Assembly (NCBI RefSeq): GCF_000801335.2
Contig: NZ_JSEH01000009.1
Span: forward strand, 1 to 64,000
Direction: 5' to 3'
Source of the DNA: Desulfovibrio sp. TomC
GTDB lineage: Bacteria > Desulfobacterota > Desulfovibrionia > Desulfovibrionales > Desulfovibrionaceae
DNA: 64,000 nucleotides
Below are positions 26,435 to 35,170 of the stretch, in pieces. The stretch's first letter is position 1. Each line of letters starts with the position of its first letter. A program made the position numbers and the translations under genes. The notes below the pieces were generated by a model. It was not told where the DNA came from and searched no databases. It saw only the letters and a program-made list of their open reading frames with translations.

Positions 26435-27109
26435 TCAATCGTCGTCGTCGGCGGCGTTTTCGCCCCCTATCCGATCCTGGTGGCGGTCCAGCGTGATGGA
26501 AAAGGCCACGGAATAGAAGTGGTGGAAAAAGTCCACGTGCTCGACGTAGATGTCGGCCGGCACGGTCAGCATGGCCGGGGAGTAGTTGATGATGCCCTTG
26601 ACGCCGGCTTCGATGAGGAAGTTGGCGGCGCGCTGGGCCCGGTTGACCGGCGTGGTGATAAGCCCGATCTCGATGCCCAGTTCCTTGACGGCATCCTTGA
26701 GACGGCGGGTGCAGACCACTTCCAGACCGGAGATTTCCTCGCCGATCTTAAAGGGGTCGCAGTCGAAGGCCCCGACGATGTCAAAGCCGCGGAACTTGAA
26801 ATCCTGATGGCGGAGCAAGGCCTTGCCCAGATTGCCGACGCCGACCAGGGCGCATTTCCAGACGCGGTCAACGCCCAGGGAATGCTTGATGGAATAGATG
26901 AGATCCTGGACATGGTAGCCGACGCCGCGAACGCCGAATTCGCCGAAATAGGCCAGATCCTTTCGAATCTGTGAGGGATTGACAGAGCAGGTACGGGCGA
27001 GCAGCTCGGAGGAAACGACTTGCGAACCTTCGCGCTTGAGCGTTTCGAGCACTTGCACGTACATGGCCAGACGTTTGATCGTGGCCTTGGGGATGTGTTC
27101 GCTTTTCAA
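26435..27109 (-). CDS. rex: Redox-sensing repressor Rex
   Basis: 224 aa. Winged-helix N-terminus (IPKATIKRLAMYVQVLETL...SSELLARTCSVNPSQIRKDLAYFGEFGVRGVGY) and a Rossmann domain with GVGNLGKAL (NADH site). The family C-terminal helix FFHHFYSVAFSITLDRHQ is present, with an acidic tail. Rex senses NADH/NAD+ and represses energy genes when NADH is low. The start is a TTG with AAAGGA 9 nt upstream; the family N-terminus MKSEHIPKATIK fits exactly there. It follows the F0 genes, and a candidate Rex operator overlaps their promoter at 29077-29094. Confidence 0.92.
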   Translation of the reverse strand: MKSEHIPKATIKRLAMYVQVLETLKREGSQVVSSELLARTCSVNPSQIRKDLAYFGEFGVRGVGYHVQDLIYSIKHSLGVDRVWKCALVGVGNLGKALLRHQDFKFRGFDIVGAFDCDPFKIGEEISGLEVVCTRRLKDAVKELGIEIGLITTPVNRAQRAANFLIEAGVKGIINYSPAMLTVPADIYVEHVDFFHHFYSVAFSITLDRHQDRIGGENAADDDD

Positions 27110-27144
27110 GGCGCGGCATCCTTTGGTGCGTGCAGGGTGGGTGG

Positions 27145-27176
27145 AAAAAAAAGGAGGCCGGAAGCCCGGCCTCCTT
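27145..27176 (-). terminator. Terminator of the atp operon
   Basis: An 11-bp perfect stem AAGGAGGCCGG/CCGGCCTCCTT with a 4-nt loop, followed on the minus strand by a run of eight T residues. It lies 16 bp after the atpE stop. Confidence 0.9.
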
Positions 27177-27192
27177 TCGGGTCATACCGTCA

Positions 27193-27552
<360 letters not shown>

Positions 27553-27590
27553 TTAAAGTTACGGTCCTAAGGACCATTTCCCCACGAATT

Positions 27591-28307
27591 CTAATGCGCG
27601 TGTTCCAGCGAGCCCTTGAGGTAGATCATGGCCAGCATGAAGAACACGAAGGCCTGGATGCAGTCGGCCAGCGAGAACAGGAAGTACATCGGGAACGTGC
27701 CGACGACCGGGGCCAGGGCGAAAAGCAGGACCAGGACGATTTCTTCACCGCGCACGTTGCCGAACAGACGCAGGGTGAGCGAAAGGGGCCGGGCCAGGTG
27801 CGAGATGATTTCGATGGGCAGCATCAGGGGCACGAGCCACCAGAAGGGACCCATGAAATGCTTGATGTAGCCGGCGCCCCACATCCGGATGCCCCAGAAG
27901 TTGTAGTAGGCGAACACGGTCAAGGCCATGGCGGCGTTGGTGTTCACGTTGTTGGTCGGGGAATCGAGGCCGGGAACCAGACCGATCAGGTTGCCGGTGA
28001 TGATGAACAGGAACAGGGCGCACAGGAACGGAAAAACCTTGCGGCCCTTTTCGCCGATGTTTTCGACGACGAAGGATTCGAGTCCGCCGACGACGACTTC
28101 AAAAAAGTTCTGCAACCCGCTCGGCACCATGGCGAGCTTGCGGGTGGCGAGCATACCCAAGATGATGAGCAGGCCCATGGCGAACCAGGCGTAAATGACG
28201 TTGGTGTCGATGACCTGGGCGTGGAAGACATCGTTGAGCTTATACAGCCCAACGTTCTTCGCGACCTCGTCGACGAGCAGAATCGGATGCGGCAACCCAC
28301 CAGCCAT
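27591..28307 (-). CDS. atpB: ATP synthase F0 subunit a
   Basis: 238 aa with five to six membrane helices. The stator arginine lies in EIISHLARPLSLTLRLFGNVRGEE, and FFEVVVGGLESFVVENIGEKGRKVFPF and FMLAMIYLKGSLEHAH are family hallmarks. It forms the two half-channels against the c-ring. It follows atpI by 3 bp and precedes atpE by 62 bp. Confidence 0.93.
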   Translation of the reverse strand: MAGGLPHPILLVDEVAKNVGLYKLNDVFHAQVIDTNVIYAWFAMGLLIILGMLATRKLAMVPSGLQNFFEVVVGGLESFVVENIGEKGRKVFPFLCALFLFIITGNLIGLVPGLDSPTNNVNTNAAMALTVFAYYNFWGIRMWGAGYIKHFMGPFWWLVPLMLPIEIISHLARPLSLTLRLFGNVRGEEIVLVLLFALAPVVGTFPMYFLFSLADCIQAFVFFMLAMIYLKGSLEHAH

Positions 28308-28310
28308 GTC

Positions 28311-28772
28311 CTATGCCTCCTTTCCCGTAAGCGTTTGGTGCGTCTTGGAGCCGGCGTGGCGCGCGACGCCCCAGACGAGGAAGTTAACCACCACCGTCGT
28401 AATGCCGGCCAAAAGCGGCAACGGCGAAGCCCCGAACCAGACAATCAAACCAAAGAGCACGAAACCAGTCAGCGCCAGCCGAGAATAAAACCGGACCAGC
28501 ACCGCCGCGATGGCCTCGCGCTTGTTCCCATATCCCGTGATCTGCTGGCCGAATTTGGCCAGCGAGCAAAAGTTCAAACTGATAATGAGCGTGCCGGCGG
28601 CCAGGGACCAGGCTGCCGCGGATACTCCGGAAAACGGCAGACAGGCCGCGCAGACCAGGGCGGTAATGACCACCTGATTGCGCACCAGCTCGCGCACCTC
28701 GGGATGGACGTAGCCGCGCCGAAAAAGCCAGCGCTCCAGTCCGTCCCTAAGGTTTCGCATCCGTGTCGCCAT
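28311..28772 (-). CDS. atpI: ATP synthase protein I-like membrane protein
   Basis: 153 aa with four hydrophobic helices (VVITALVCAACLPFSG, AWSLAAGTLIISLNFCSLA, RLALTGFVLFGLIVWFG, PLLAGITTVVVNFLVWGVA), the ATP-synthase-I topology. It helps assemble the c-ring or supplies Mg2+ in other bacteria. Start at ATG 28772 (GAGGA upstream), inside the 3' end of the preceding gene, so the two are translationally coupled. Confidence 0.75.
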   Translation of the reverse strand: MATRMRNLRDGLERWLFRRGYVHPEVRELVRNQVVITALVCAACLPFSGVSAAAWSLAAGTLIISLNFCSLAKFGQQITGYGNKREAIAAVLVRFYSRLALTGFVLFGLIVWFGASPLPLLAGITTVVVNFLVWGVARHAGSKTHQTLTGKEA

Positions 28773-29019
28773 GATCTTCGTGTTCCTCGGCGTCAGCCTT
28801 CTGGATTTTTCTGACCTCAATTACGACGTTTTTAAAACCGGCGGCAATGCCCAAAATTAAAAACGTCAAAAGAAGCCAGGGCTTGGTGTCAAGCCAGCGG
28901 TCCAACCACCATCCCAGGAGCAGTCCCACGAAGGTGGCCGAAACCAGATTCAGTCCGATCACCGAAGCTGAGGCGATGGACTCGCGAACATTTCTGTCCT
29001 TGATCAACTTGCCAAGCAT
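28747..29019 (-). CDS. atpZ: AtpZ/AtpI-family small membrane protein
   Basis: 90 aa. Two TMs (ASASVIGLNLVSATFVGLLLGWWLDRWL and PWLLLTFLILGIAAGFKNVVIEVRKI) with the family GWWLDRWL...P and GF turn. The C-terminus is acidic and histidine-rich (EEHEDHGDTD). First gene of the F0 operon, preceded by the promoter with Rex-like operator. ATG 29019 with GGGAG upstream is preferred to the longer open frame. Confidence 0.8.
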   Translation of the reverse strand: MLGKLIKDRNVRESIASASVIGLNLVSATFVGLLLGWWLDRWLDTKPWLLLTFLILGIAAGFKNVVIEVRKIQKADAEEHEDHGDTDAKP

Positions 29020-29076
29020 TGGAAAGGCTCCCGCCTTGCGACAGGCGACGCGCCCCATGGCCCGTCGGGCCTGCGC

Positions 29077-29132
29077 TCGTGCACAACTTCACAAGTCGCG
29101 AAGGCCTAGCACAGGCCCCCAGAAAAAGTCAA
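29077..29132 (-). promoter_or_regulatory. atp operon promoter with overlapping Rex operator
   Basis: On the minus strand: -35 TTGACT (29127-29132), an 18-bp spacer, then TGC-TAGGCC as a weak extended -10 (29103-29108). At the predicted start of transcription lies an 18-bp near-palindrome at 29077-29094. On the plus strand its right half is TTCACAA exactly and its left half TCGTGCA, against the Rex consensus TTGTGAA-N4-TTCACAA (two mismatches). Rex is encoded three genes downstream. Confidence 0.65.
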
Positions 29133-29265
29133 CGGGGATCAGCCCATTTCCAACGGTTCCAACTCCCGCGCCAACCGCACTTCTCTAAACCAAATTCATG
29201 ACAACAGCCAGAATTTGTTGTAGCCCTCGGATAGCGGAGAACCGTTCCGCAAGGAGGAAACCCAT

Positions 29266-29679
29266 ATGAAACGTCTCGTCGTCTCGTTTTTCGTCATGGG
29301 CCTGCTGCTCGCGGCCACCGCCGCCTTTGCCCAAACCCAGCTGTATTGCGTCAAACCCGACGGCGCACCCGTCGCGGCCATTGTCATGCCCTACGGCTCA
29401 AACCATGATCCGAGCGTTGTCTGCAACGCCGTTGCCCCCCAATGCTACCTGACCTGCGGGGCTGTCCTGCAAATCACCTCGGGCGCAACCATCGCCCCCA
29501 ATCTGCCCACCATCCAGGTCACCCAGCAAATGCTCGCCTCTATCGGCAACGGCGCGCCGGAAACCCCGGAACAATGCGCCAAACAGTACCAGTCCTGCGT
29601 GGCCAAATGCCGCGGCGACAGAGCCTGCGTCGCCTACTGCCAGTCCGTGCGCTCCGGCTGCGGCACCGGCGGACGGTAA
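29266..29679 (+). CDS. Exported cysteine-rich protein, unknown function
   Basis: 137 aa. A cleavable signal peptide (VVSFFVMGLLLAATAAFAQ) precedes a mature protein with about ten cysteines, including CNAV..QCYLTC and CAKQYQSCVAKCRGDRACVAYCQSVRSGC at the C-terminus; the pattern suggests disulfide-stabilised periplasmic folding. AAGGAGG precedes the ATG. No family recognised and no operon partner. The 29691-29790 palindromes separate it from the convergent MCP gene. Confidence 0.7.
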   Translation: MKRLVVSFFVMGLLLAATAAFAQTQLYCVKPDGAPVAAIVMPYGSNHDPSVVCNAVAPQCYLTCGAVLQITSGATIAPNLPTIQVTQQMLASIGNGAPETPEQCAKQYQSCVAKCRGDRACVAYCQSVRSGCGTGGR

Positions 29680-29694
29680 TCCTAGGGGCGTTGC

Positions 29695-29741
29695 CCCAGC
29701 CCCCACCCGGAGAGGCGCGGCCTCTCCGGGTGGGGGCTGGG
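29695..29741. terminator. 21-bp perfect hairpin between convergent genes
   Basis: Positions 29695-29715 pair perfectly with 29721-29741 (CCCAGCCCCCACCC... stem, 5-nt CGCGG loop). It is flanked by GGGGCGTTGCCCC and CGGGGCAACGCC motifs also seen in the 2001-2303 array. It sits between convergent genes, so a transcription barrier is likely despite the absence of a T-run; it also belongs to the genome's palindrome families. Confidence 0.7.
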
Positions 29742-29794
29742 CGCTGCCCTGGCGGTCCCGGGGCAACGCCTGGGGGGAGGGGCCGGGGACCGGG

Positions 29795-31912
29795 TTACGA
29801 TTTTCGCCCCGCCGGCAGCCCGGGCCGCCCGGCGGCCGGCCCACCGGGCAGGGCGGTCGTTGTGGCGCTGCCTTCAGCCTGCAGGGCGGCGACCAGATCC
29901 CGCAGGGCCTGGACCTGATCGGCCAGCTCGCCCACGGCCCGGTCCGCCTGCAGCATGATGTCCGCCGTTTCGCTGGAAATGGCGCTGACGTCCGCAATGG
30001 ACCGGTTGATCTCCTCCGAGGCGGCCGACTGCTCCTCCGAGGCCGTGGCGATGGAACGCACCTGATCCGTGGACAGGTCCACCAGGGAAACGATCTCGCC
30101 CAGGGACGTCCCGGATTGGTTGGCCAGACCCGTGGTCTGGTCAATGCCTGCAGCGGCGCTGTCCACGCCCTCAATGTTTTTCCGGGTTCCCGCCTGGATG
30201 GCCCGGATGGCGTTGCCCACCTCCGAGGTGGCGGTCATGGTCTTTTCGGCGAGCTTGCGCACTTCGTCGGCCACCACGGCAAAGCCCCGCCCGGCTTCAC
30301 CGGCCCGGGCCGCCTCAATGGCGGCGTTGAGCGCCAACAGATTGGTCTGGTCGGCGATGTCGGAAATGACATTGATGACCTGGCCGATGCCGTCGGCCTG
30401 CTGGCCCAGCTCGGTCATGTCGCTCTTGAGATCAAGGGTTTCCCGCTGCACCCGGGTGATGCCCGTCAAAACCTGGGACACGAGCTGCGCCCCATCCTGG
30501 GCCTTGCCCCTGGCGTTGTTGGCCGTGTCGGCGGCGTTGGCGGCGTTCTTGGCCACCTCCAGCACCGTGGCGCTCATCTCTTCCATGGCCGTGGCGGTCT
30601 CGTCCAGGCGTCGGGCCTGGGTTTCGGCCCCTCGTCTGGACTGCTCCACCTGGGAGGACAACGCGCCGGACACGGCGCTGATGATGCCGACGACATCCTC
30701 GATCTTGTCGGCAGCGGCGCACATGCCCTCGGCCTTGGAGCGTTGGGCCAGCTCCAGGGCGTCCTTGGCCTGGCGGGTGGCGTCGACGGCTTTTCGAGTC
30801 TCGGCCTGGGCCAGGACTTCTTTTTCGGCAATATCGGCCAGGGCCTGTTTCTGGGCGGCCACCATGCTGCCAAGGGACTGAGCCAGTTCCCGGAACTCCG
30901 TGCATACGGCGTCGGTCCGCAATTCCCGGTCCAGGTTTCCGGCCATGACCTCCCTGGCGAAGGCCACGCAGCGGGTCAGCGGGGCGCTCACCATCCGGGC
31001 GGTCATGGCCCACAGCACCGCGATCAACACCACGACGATCAGGCCGGCCAGCAGGGCCAGACGTCCGACCGTGGACTGCACCCGGGCGTGCAGATCCTCC
31101 ATCGGGGCCATGACCGCAAAGACCCAACCGGTAAAGGCGTCCCGGGTCACCATGGCGATCCGGCCGTCCGGAGCGGTCCGCAGGCCCTTGTCCTGGCTGG
31201 CAAGCGCCTGCTGGATGAAGGGGTCGTTGGCCGCATCCTTTTTGAGTATCTGGGCCGGATCAGGATGGGCGATGGCTGCCCCGTCGGCTTCGAACACCAG
31301 GACGCGGCCGGTGGAGCCGATGCGGATGGCGGTGATGGAGTCGGTCAGGTTTTGGAGGTCCACCGTCGCCGTCAGCAGCCCGACCAGTGCGCCCTGGGGG
31401 GATTTGACGGCCTGGGAAAAGATGGCCACCGGTTTTTGGGTGAGATTGCTGATCAGGGCCTTGGACAGGAACTGGTCCTTGCCGTCCTTGATCACGGCCT
31501 GAAAATAGTCACGGCTGGCGATGTTGGTCCCGGCCAGCGGTCCCGGCCTGGAGGAAGCCACCTGATTTCCGTCCATGGCGTACAGGTTGGTGTAGGCGAC
31601 GCCAAGGGAGGGCATGACGGCGATGGTGTCGCCCATGAATTTCTGGAAGGCTTCATGCTGGCCGCCGGCGGCTGCGGCCTGGACCACGGGCAGGCTGGCC
31701 CAGGCACGAAGTGCCTGGGCTTTGAGCTGCATGGATTCGGAGACATCCCTGACGATGGCCGATGCGATGACCGGGAGATCATCCCGGAACGTGGCTGTGG
31801 AGGCGTCTTCGGTGCTGGATGCACCAAGCCAGACCAAGCCGCCCAGGCCGGCCGCCACAATCAGCAGCAGCGGGACCAGAAAGACCGTCCTGAAGGTCTT
31901 TTTCAGATGCAT
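29795..31912 (-). CDS. Methyl-accepting chemotaxis protein with Cache sensor
   Basis: 705 aa. TM1 ([21 protein letters not shown]), a roughly 260-aa double-Cache-type periplasmic domain ([19 protein letters not shown]...[18 protein letters not shown]), TM2 ([19 protein letters not shown]), HAMP and a long signalling coiled coil. The hairpin tip is [23 protein letters not shown] near residue 527. ATG 31912 with GAGGAGG is chosen. It ends in a low-complexity Gly/Pro tail and lacks a CheR-binding pentapeptide. The ligand is unknown; Cache domains of this type often bind small organic acids or amino acids. Confidence 0.87.
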   Translation of the reverse strand: MHLKKTFRTVFLVPLLLIVAAGLGGLVWLGASSTEDASTATFRDDLPVIASAIVRDVSESMQLKAQALRAWASLPVVQAAAAGGQHEAFQKFMGDTIAVMPSLGVAYTNLYAMDGNQVASSRPGPLAGTNIASRDYFQAVIKDGKDQFLSKALISNLTQKPVAIFSQAVKSPQGALVGLLTATVDLQNLTDSITAIRIGSTGRVLVFEADGAAIAHPDPAQILKKDAANDPFIQQALASQDKGLRTAPDGRIAMVTRDAFTGWVFAVMAPMEDLHARVQSTVGRLALLAGLIVVVLIAVLWAMTARMVSAPLTRCVAFAREVMAGNLDRELRTDAVCTEFRELAQSLGSMVAAQKQALADIAEKEVLAQAETRKAVDATRQAKDALELAQRSKAEGMCAAADKIEDVVGIISAVSGALSSQVEQSRRGAETQARRLDETATAMEEMSATVLEVAKNAANAADTANNARGKAQDGAQLVSQVLTGITRVQRETLDLKSDMTELGQQADGIGQVINVISDIADQTNLLALNAAIEAARAGEAGRGFAVVADEVRKLAEKTMTATSEVGNAIRAIQAGTRKNIEGVDSAAAGIDQTTGLANQSGTSLGEIVSLVDLSTDQVRSIATASEEQSAASEEINRSIADVSAISSETADIMLQADRAVGELADQVQALRDLVAALQAEGSATTTALPGGPAAGRPGLPAGRKS

Positions 31913-32067
31913 CGCACCATGCCTCCTCAGGTTTGGATCAGAGTCCGGGGAAGGACAGAATGCAATCAATCATACAGGATATGGCTGGCAACGCAACAGA
32001 CTGCGCATGTTGGTTGTTGTGGCAATGATGGGTGGGTGCCGCCGGGGTGCGCCCCGGCGGCGGGTTG

Positions 32068-33261
32068 CTACGCCTTGGCCGGCGTGCGGATGAACTGGGT
32101 GAAGGCCAGGGAGACGACGCCCAGGCCCACGCCGATGAAAAACGGGATCTTGTAGTCCACCATCCACAGGATGCCGCCAAGGACAGGCACGACCACGGCG
32201 GCGATGTGGTTGATGGTAAAACCCATGGCCATGCCCGAGGCCATGTCTTCGGGAGCGGCGATCTTCTGGTAGTAGGTGCGCACGCCCACGTTGAAATTAA
32301 ACAGCAGGTAATCGAGCACGAACATCGTCCCGGCTATGATGTGGGAGTCGGTGTAGGCGTAGACGAGAAAGACGACGATCATGCCGGCGTATTCGATGGA
32401 CAGGAGCTGGCGTTCGCCGAAGCGGTTGATGGCCCGGCCGATCATGGGATTGAGGAAATAGTTGATGGCGTTGTTGATGACGAACAAAATGGTGATGGAC
32501 TGGATGGAGTAGTCGAATTTCTTGACCAGCAGATAGACGGCGAAAACGATGAAAATCTGACGGCGTGAGCCTTCCAGGAAGGTCAGCAGGTAGTAGAGCC
32601 AGTACTTGCGCCGCAGGTACATCTTCTTTTTCTGGGGCGCGACATTGGTTTCGCAGGGTTTCTTGCAAAGCCCCCACACGCCGACCATGGCCACCACCGC
32701 GCCGACCACGGCGAACATGCCCTTGTAGCCCATGGCGTCGGCCATGAAATAGATGAGGATGCCAACGGCAATGTTGGCCAGGGCCCCCACGGCCCGGATG
32801 CGCGAGAGCACCACTGGGGCCTCGAAGGTGTTGAAATGCTGCAGCGTGAGCGATTGGTTGAGCGGCTCGTAATAATGAAAGCCCGTGGACATGACGAGCG
32901 TGGTGGCGGTCAGGCCCCAGAAGCTTGGGAAATAGCCGGTGGCGGCCAGTCCGATGCCGAGCACCAGGATGGACAACGAGGCGGCGCGCTGTTCGGTCAA
33001 GAGCAGCAGCACATAGATGACGAGCATGGAGAGAAAGCCCGGCACCTCGCGGATGGACTGGACGAAGCCTACGGCGTCGGCCCCGAGGTGGGCGGTTTCC
33101 ACGGCGAAGTTGTTTATAAGCGTCTGCCAGGCCTGGATGCCGGCCGTGGAGGCGATGGTCGAGACGAGCAGGAACAGGAGGATGTCGCGGCGACCCGTGG
33201 CCTGCAGGGCGTCGCGGGTCAGCGCATATTCCGGGCGGGCCGGATCGAGGTGTGCTTTCAC
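32068..33261 (-). CDS. MFS transporter
   Basis: 397 aa with 12 predicted membrane segments. A GTG start overlaps the asnB stop (GTGA), so it is translated with asnB, as third gene of a glycosyltransferase-asnB-MFS operon. A long cytoplasmic basic loop (KKPCETNVAPQKKKMYLRRK) lies in the middle as is usual in MFS proteins. The operon context suggests export of a glycosylated or amidated product; substrate unknown. Confidence 0.78.
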   Translation of the reverse strand: MKAHLDPARPEYALTRDALQATGRRDILLFLLVSTIASTAGIQAWQTLINNFAVETAHLGADAVGFVQSIREVPGFLSMLVIYVLLLLTEQRAASLSILVLGIGLAATGYFPSFWGLTATTLVMSTGFHYYEPLNQSLTLQHFNTFEAPVVLSRIRAVGALANIAVGILIYFMADAMGYKGMFAVVGAVVAMVGVWGLCKKPCETNVAPQKKKMYLRRKYWLYYLLTFLEGSRRQIFIVFAVYLLVKKFDYSIQSITILFVINNAINYFLNPMIGRAINRFGERQLLSIEYAGMIVVFLVYAYTDSHIIAGTMFVLDYLLFNFNVGVRTYYQKIAAPEDMASGMAMGFTINHIAAVVVPVLGGILWMVDYKIPFFIGVGLGVVSLAFTQFIRTPAKA

Positions 33262-35168
33262 GGGATGATGGTTGGCTTGTGGGTGGCGAGCCAGAGTTGC
33301 AGGACAAGGAGCGTCCAGAGTTTTTTGCGATGATCGGCCGCGCCGGTGGCGTGTTCGCTCACCAGGCGGGTGATTTCCTTGGGGTTGAAGATGCCCTGGT
33401 CGGTCAGATGGCGTTCCCCGAGCAGGACATCGACTTGCGGGCGCAGTTGTTTGCGCAGCCAGTCGGCAGTGGGGATGAGGAACCCACGCTTGCCGCGTCC
33501 CAGGATGCCCTTGGGCAGCAGATCGGCCACGGCCTTTTTGAGCAGATATTTGCGTTTGGTCCCGCGCAGTTTGTAATGCGAGGGCAGGCGGCAGACGAAT
33601 TCGGCCAGATCGCGGTCCAGGAAGGGGGCGCGGGCTTCCAGGGAGTGCATCATGGAGCAGCGGTCGACTTTGACCAGGATGTAATCGAGCATGTACTGGC
33701 GGGCGAAGACGTAACCGACCCGGGCCAGGGGATCGTCGGCGGCGTAGCTGTCAAAAAGCTCCCGGGTGGGGGCAAAGAGCTGTTGCGGGGCGAGCATTCC
33801 CGGGGCGGGATTGCGCCACAGGCCGGCCTGGGCCTCGGCGGTGAAGGCGGACAGCCAGGTCTGGACGCGCAGCCACTGGGGGGCGGTTGCGCCGGCCAGG
33901 AAGGTGTCGGCCACAAACCGGGGATTCACGTAGCCGGCCGAGTGGGGGAGCATTTTGGCCAGCGGTTCGATCAGGCGGCGGCGCACGAAGGCCGGCAGCT
34001 TGTCGTAGCCGGCGGCCAGACGAAAGGCCGGGAAATATTCATAGCCGTAAAACAGTTCGTCCGGCCCGTCGCCGCCCAGGGCCACGGTGACGTTTTCCCG
34101 GGTCACCTGGGAGAGCAGGTAGGTGGGCACGATGGACGGATCGGCCATGGGTTCGTCGAAGCGGGCCACGATTTCCGGCAACAGCGAACCGCAGGCGTCG
34201 GCCGAGAGGATGCGCTCGTGGTGGTCGGTGGCAAAGCGCGAGGCCACGAGCCTGGCGTAGCGCGATTCGTCGTAGGAGGCTTCGGTGAAGCCGATGCTGA
34301 AGGTCTTGATGCGGCTGACCATGCCGGCGGTCAGGGCGGCCACGGTGGAGGAATCGAGGCCGCCGGAGAGAAAGACGCCAAGGGGCACGTCGGCCACCAG
34401 CCGGCGTTTGACGGCCTGGGCCAGGAGCAGGCGCAGCTTTTCGCAGAGTTCCTCTTCCGACTCTTTGGGCTCGGGACCGGGCAGGGGCATTTCCCAGTAG
34501 GGCGCGGTGGTCAGTTGGCCGTCGCGCCACAGGAGATAATGCCCGGGGCGCAGCTTGAAGACGTCTTTGTAGATGGTCTCCGGGGTGGGCACGTATTCGT
34601 AGGCCACAAAGCGCATCAAGGCGGAAACCGGCGTTTCCAGGCGCAAAAAGGGCAGCTTGGCCAGGGCGGTCAGTTCCGAGGCAAAGGCGAAGACGCCGTT
34701 TTGGATGGTGTAGCAGAACGGCTTTTTGCCGAAGCGGTCCCGGGCGGCAAAGAGCGTGCGACTGGCCCGGTCCCACAGGGCAAAGGCGAACATGCCTTCC
34801 AGGGCGTTCAGGCCCTCGGGGCCGTCGAGCAGCCAGGCGGCCAGGATGACCTCGGTGTCGGAATTGGTGCGGAAACGAAAGCCCCGGGCGGCGTAGCGGG
34901 CCTTGAGTTCCCGGTAATTGTAGATTTCGCCGTTAAAGGTGACGACGGCCCGGCCGTCCGGATCTTCCATGGGCTGGGAGCCGGCGGCCAGATCGATGAT
35001 CGACAGGCGGCGGTGGCCCAGGGCGGCCGGGCCGTCGATGAGCAGGCCTTCGCCGTCCGGGCCGCGATGGGCCATGGCCCCGGTCATGGCGGACAACAGC
35101 GCCCGACGTTCGTCCGCCGGCGGCGGCGTTGCTGTCCCGGGCCAGATGAAACCGGCAATGCCGCACAT
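33258..35168 (-). CDS. asnB: Glutamine-hydrolysing asparagine synthase
   Basis: 636 aa. The class II glutaminase domain starts MCGIAGFIWPG with Cys2 as nucleophile and contains NGEIYNYREL and a GDGPDEL-like loop. The synthetase domain has the PP-loop LSGGLDSSTVAAL (near 266) and GGDGPDELFYGYEYF. It converts aspartate, glutamine and ATP to asparagine. In operon with a glycosyltransferase 3 bp upstream and an MFS gene overlapping downstream, it may instead amidate a saccharide or peptide precursor, as many cluster-encoded AsnB homologues do. Confidence 0.9.
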   Translation of the reverse strand: MCGIAGFIWPGTATPPPADERRALLSAMTGAMAHRGPDGEGLLIDGPAALGHRRLSIIDLAAGSQPMEDPDGRAVVTFNGEIYNYRELKARYAARGFRFRTNSDTEVILAAWLLDGPEGLNALEGMFAFALWDRASRTLFAARDRFGKKPFCYTIQNGVFAFASELTALAKLPFLRLETPVSALMRFVAYEYVPTPETIYKDVFKLRPGHYLLWRDGQLTTAPYWEMPLPGPEPKESEEELCEKLRLLLAQAVKRRLVADVPLGVFLSGGLDSSTVAALTAGMVSRIKTFSIGFTEASYDESRYARLVASRFATDHHERILSADACGSLLPEIVARFDEPMADPSIVPTYLLSQVTRENVTVALGGDGPDELFYGYEYFPAFRLAAGYDKLPAFVRRRLIEPLAKMLPHSAGYVNPRFVADTFLAGATAPQWLRVQTWLSAFTAEAQAGLWRNPAPGMLAPQQLFAPTRELFDSYAADDPLARVGYVFARQYMLDYILVKVDRCSMMHSLEARAPFLDRDLAEFVCRLPSHYKLRGTKRKYLLKKAVADLLPKGILGRGKRGFLIPTADWLRKQLRPQVDVLLGERHLTDQGIFNPKEITRLVSEHATGAADHRKKLWTLLVLQLWLATHKPTIIP

Positions 35169-35170
35169 GG

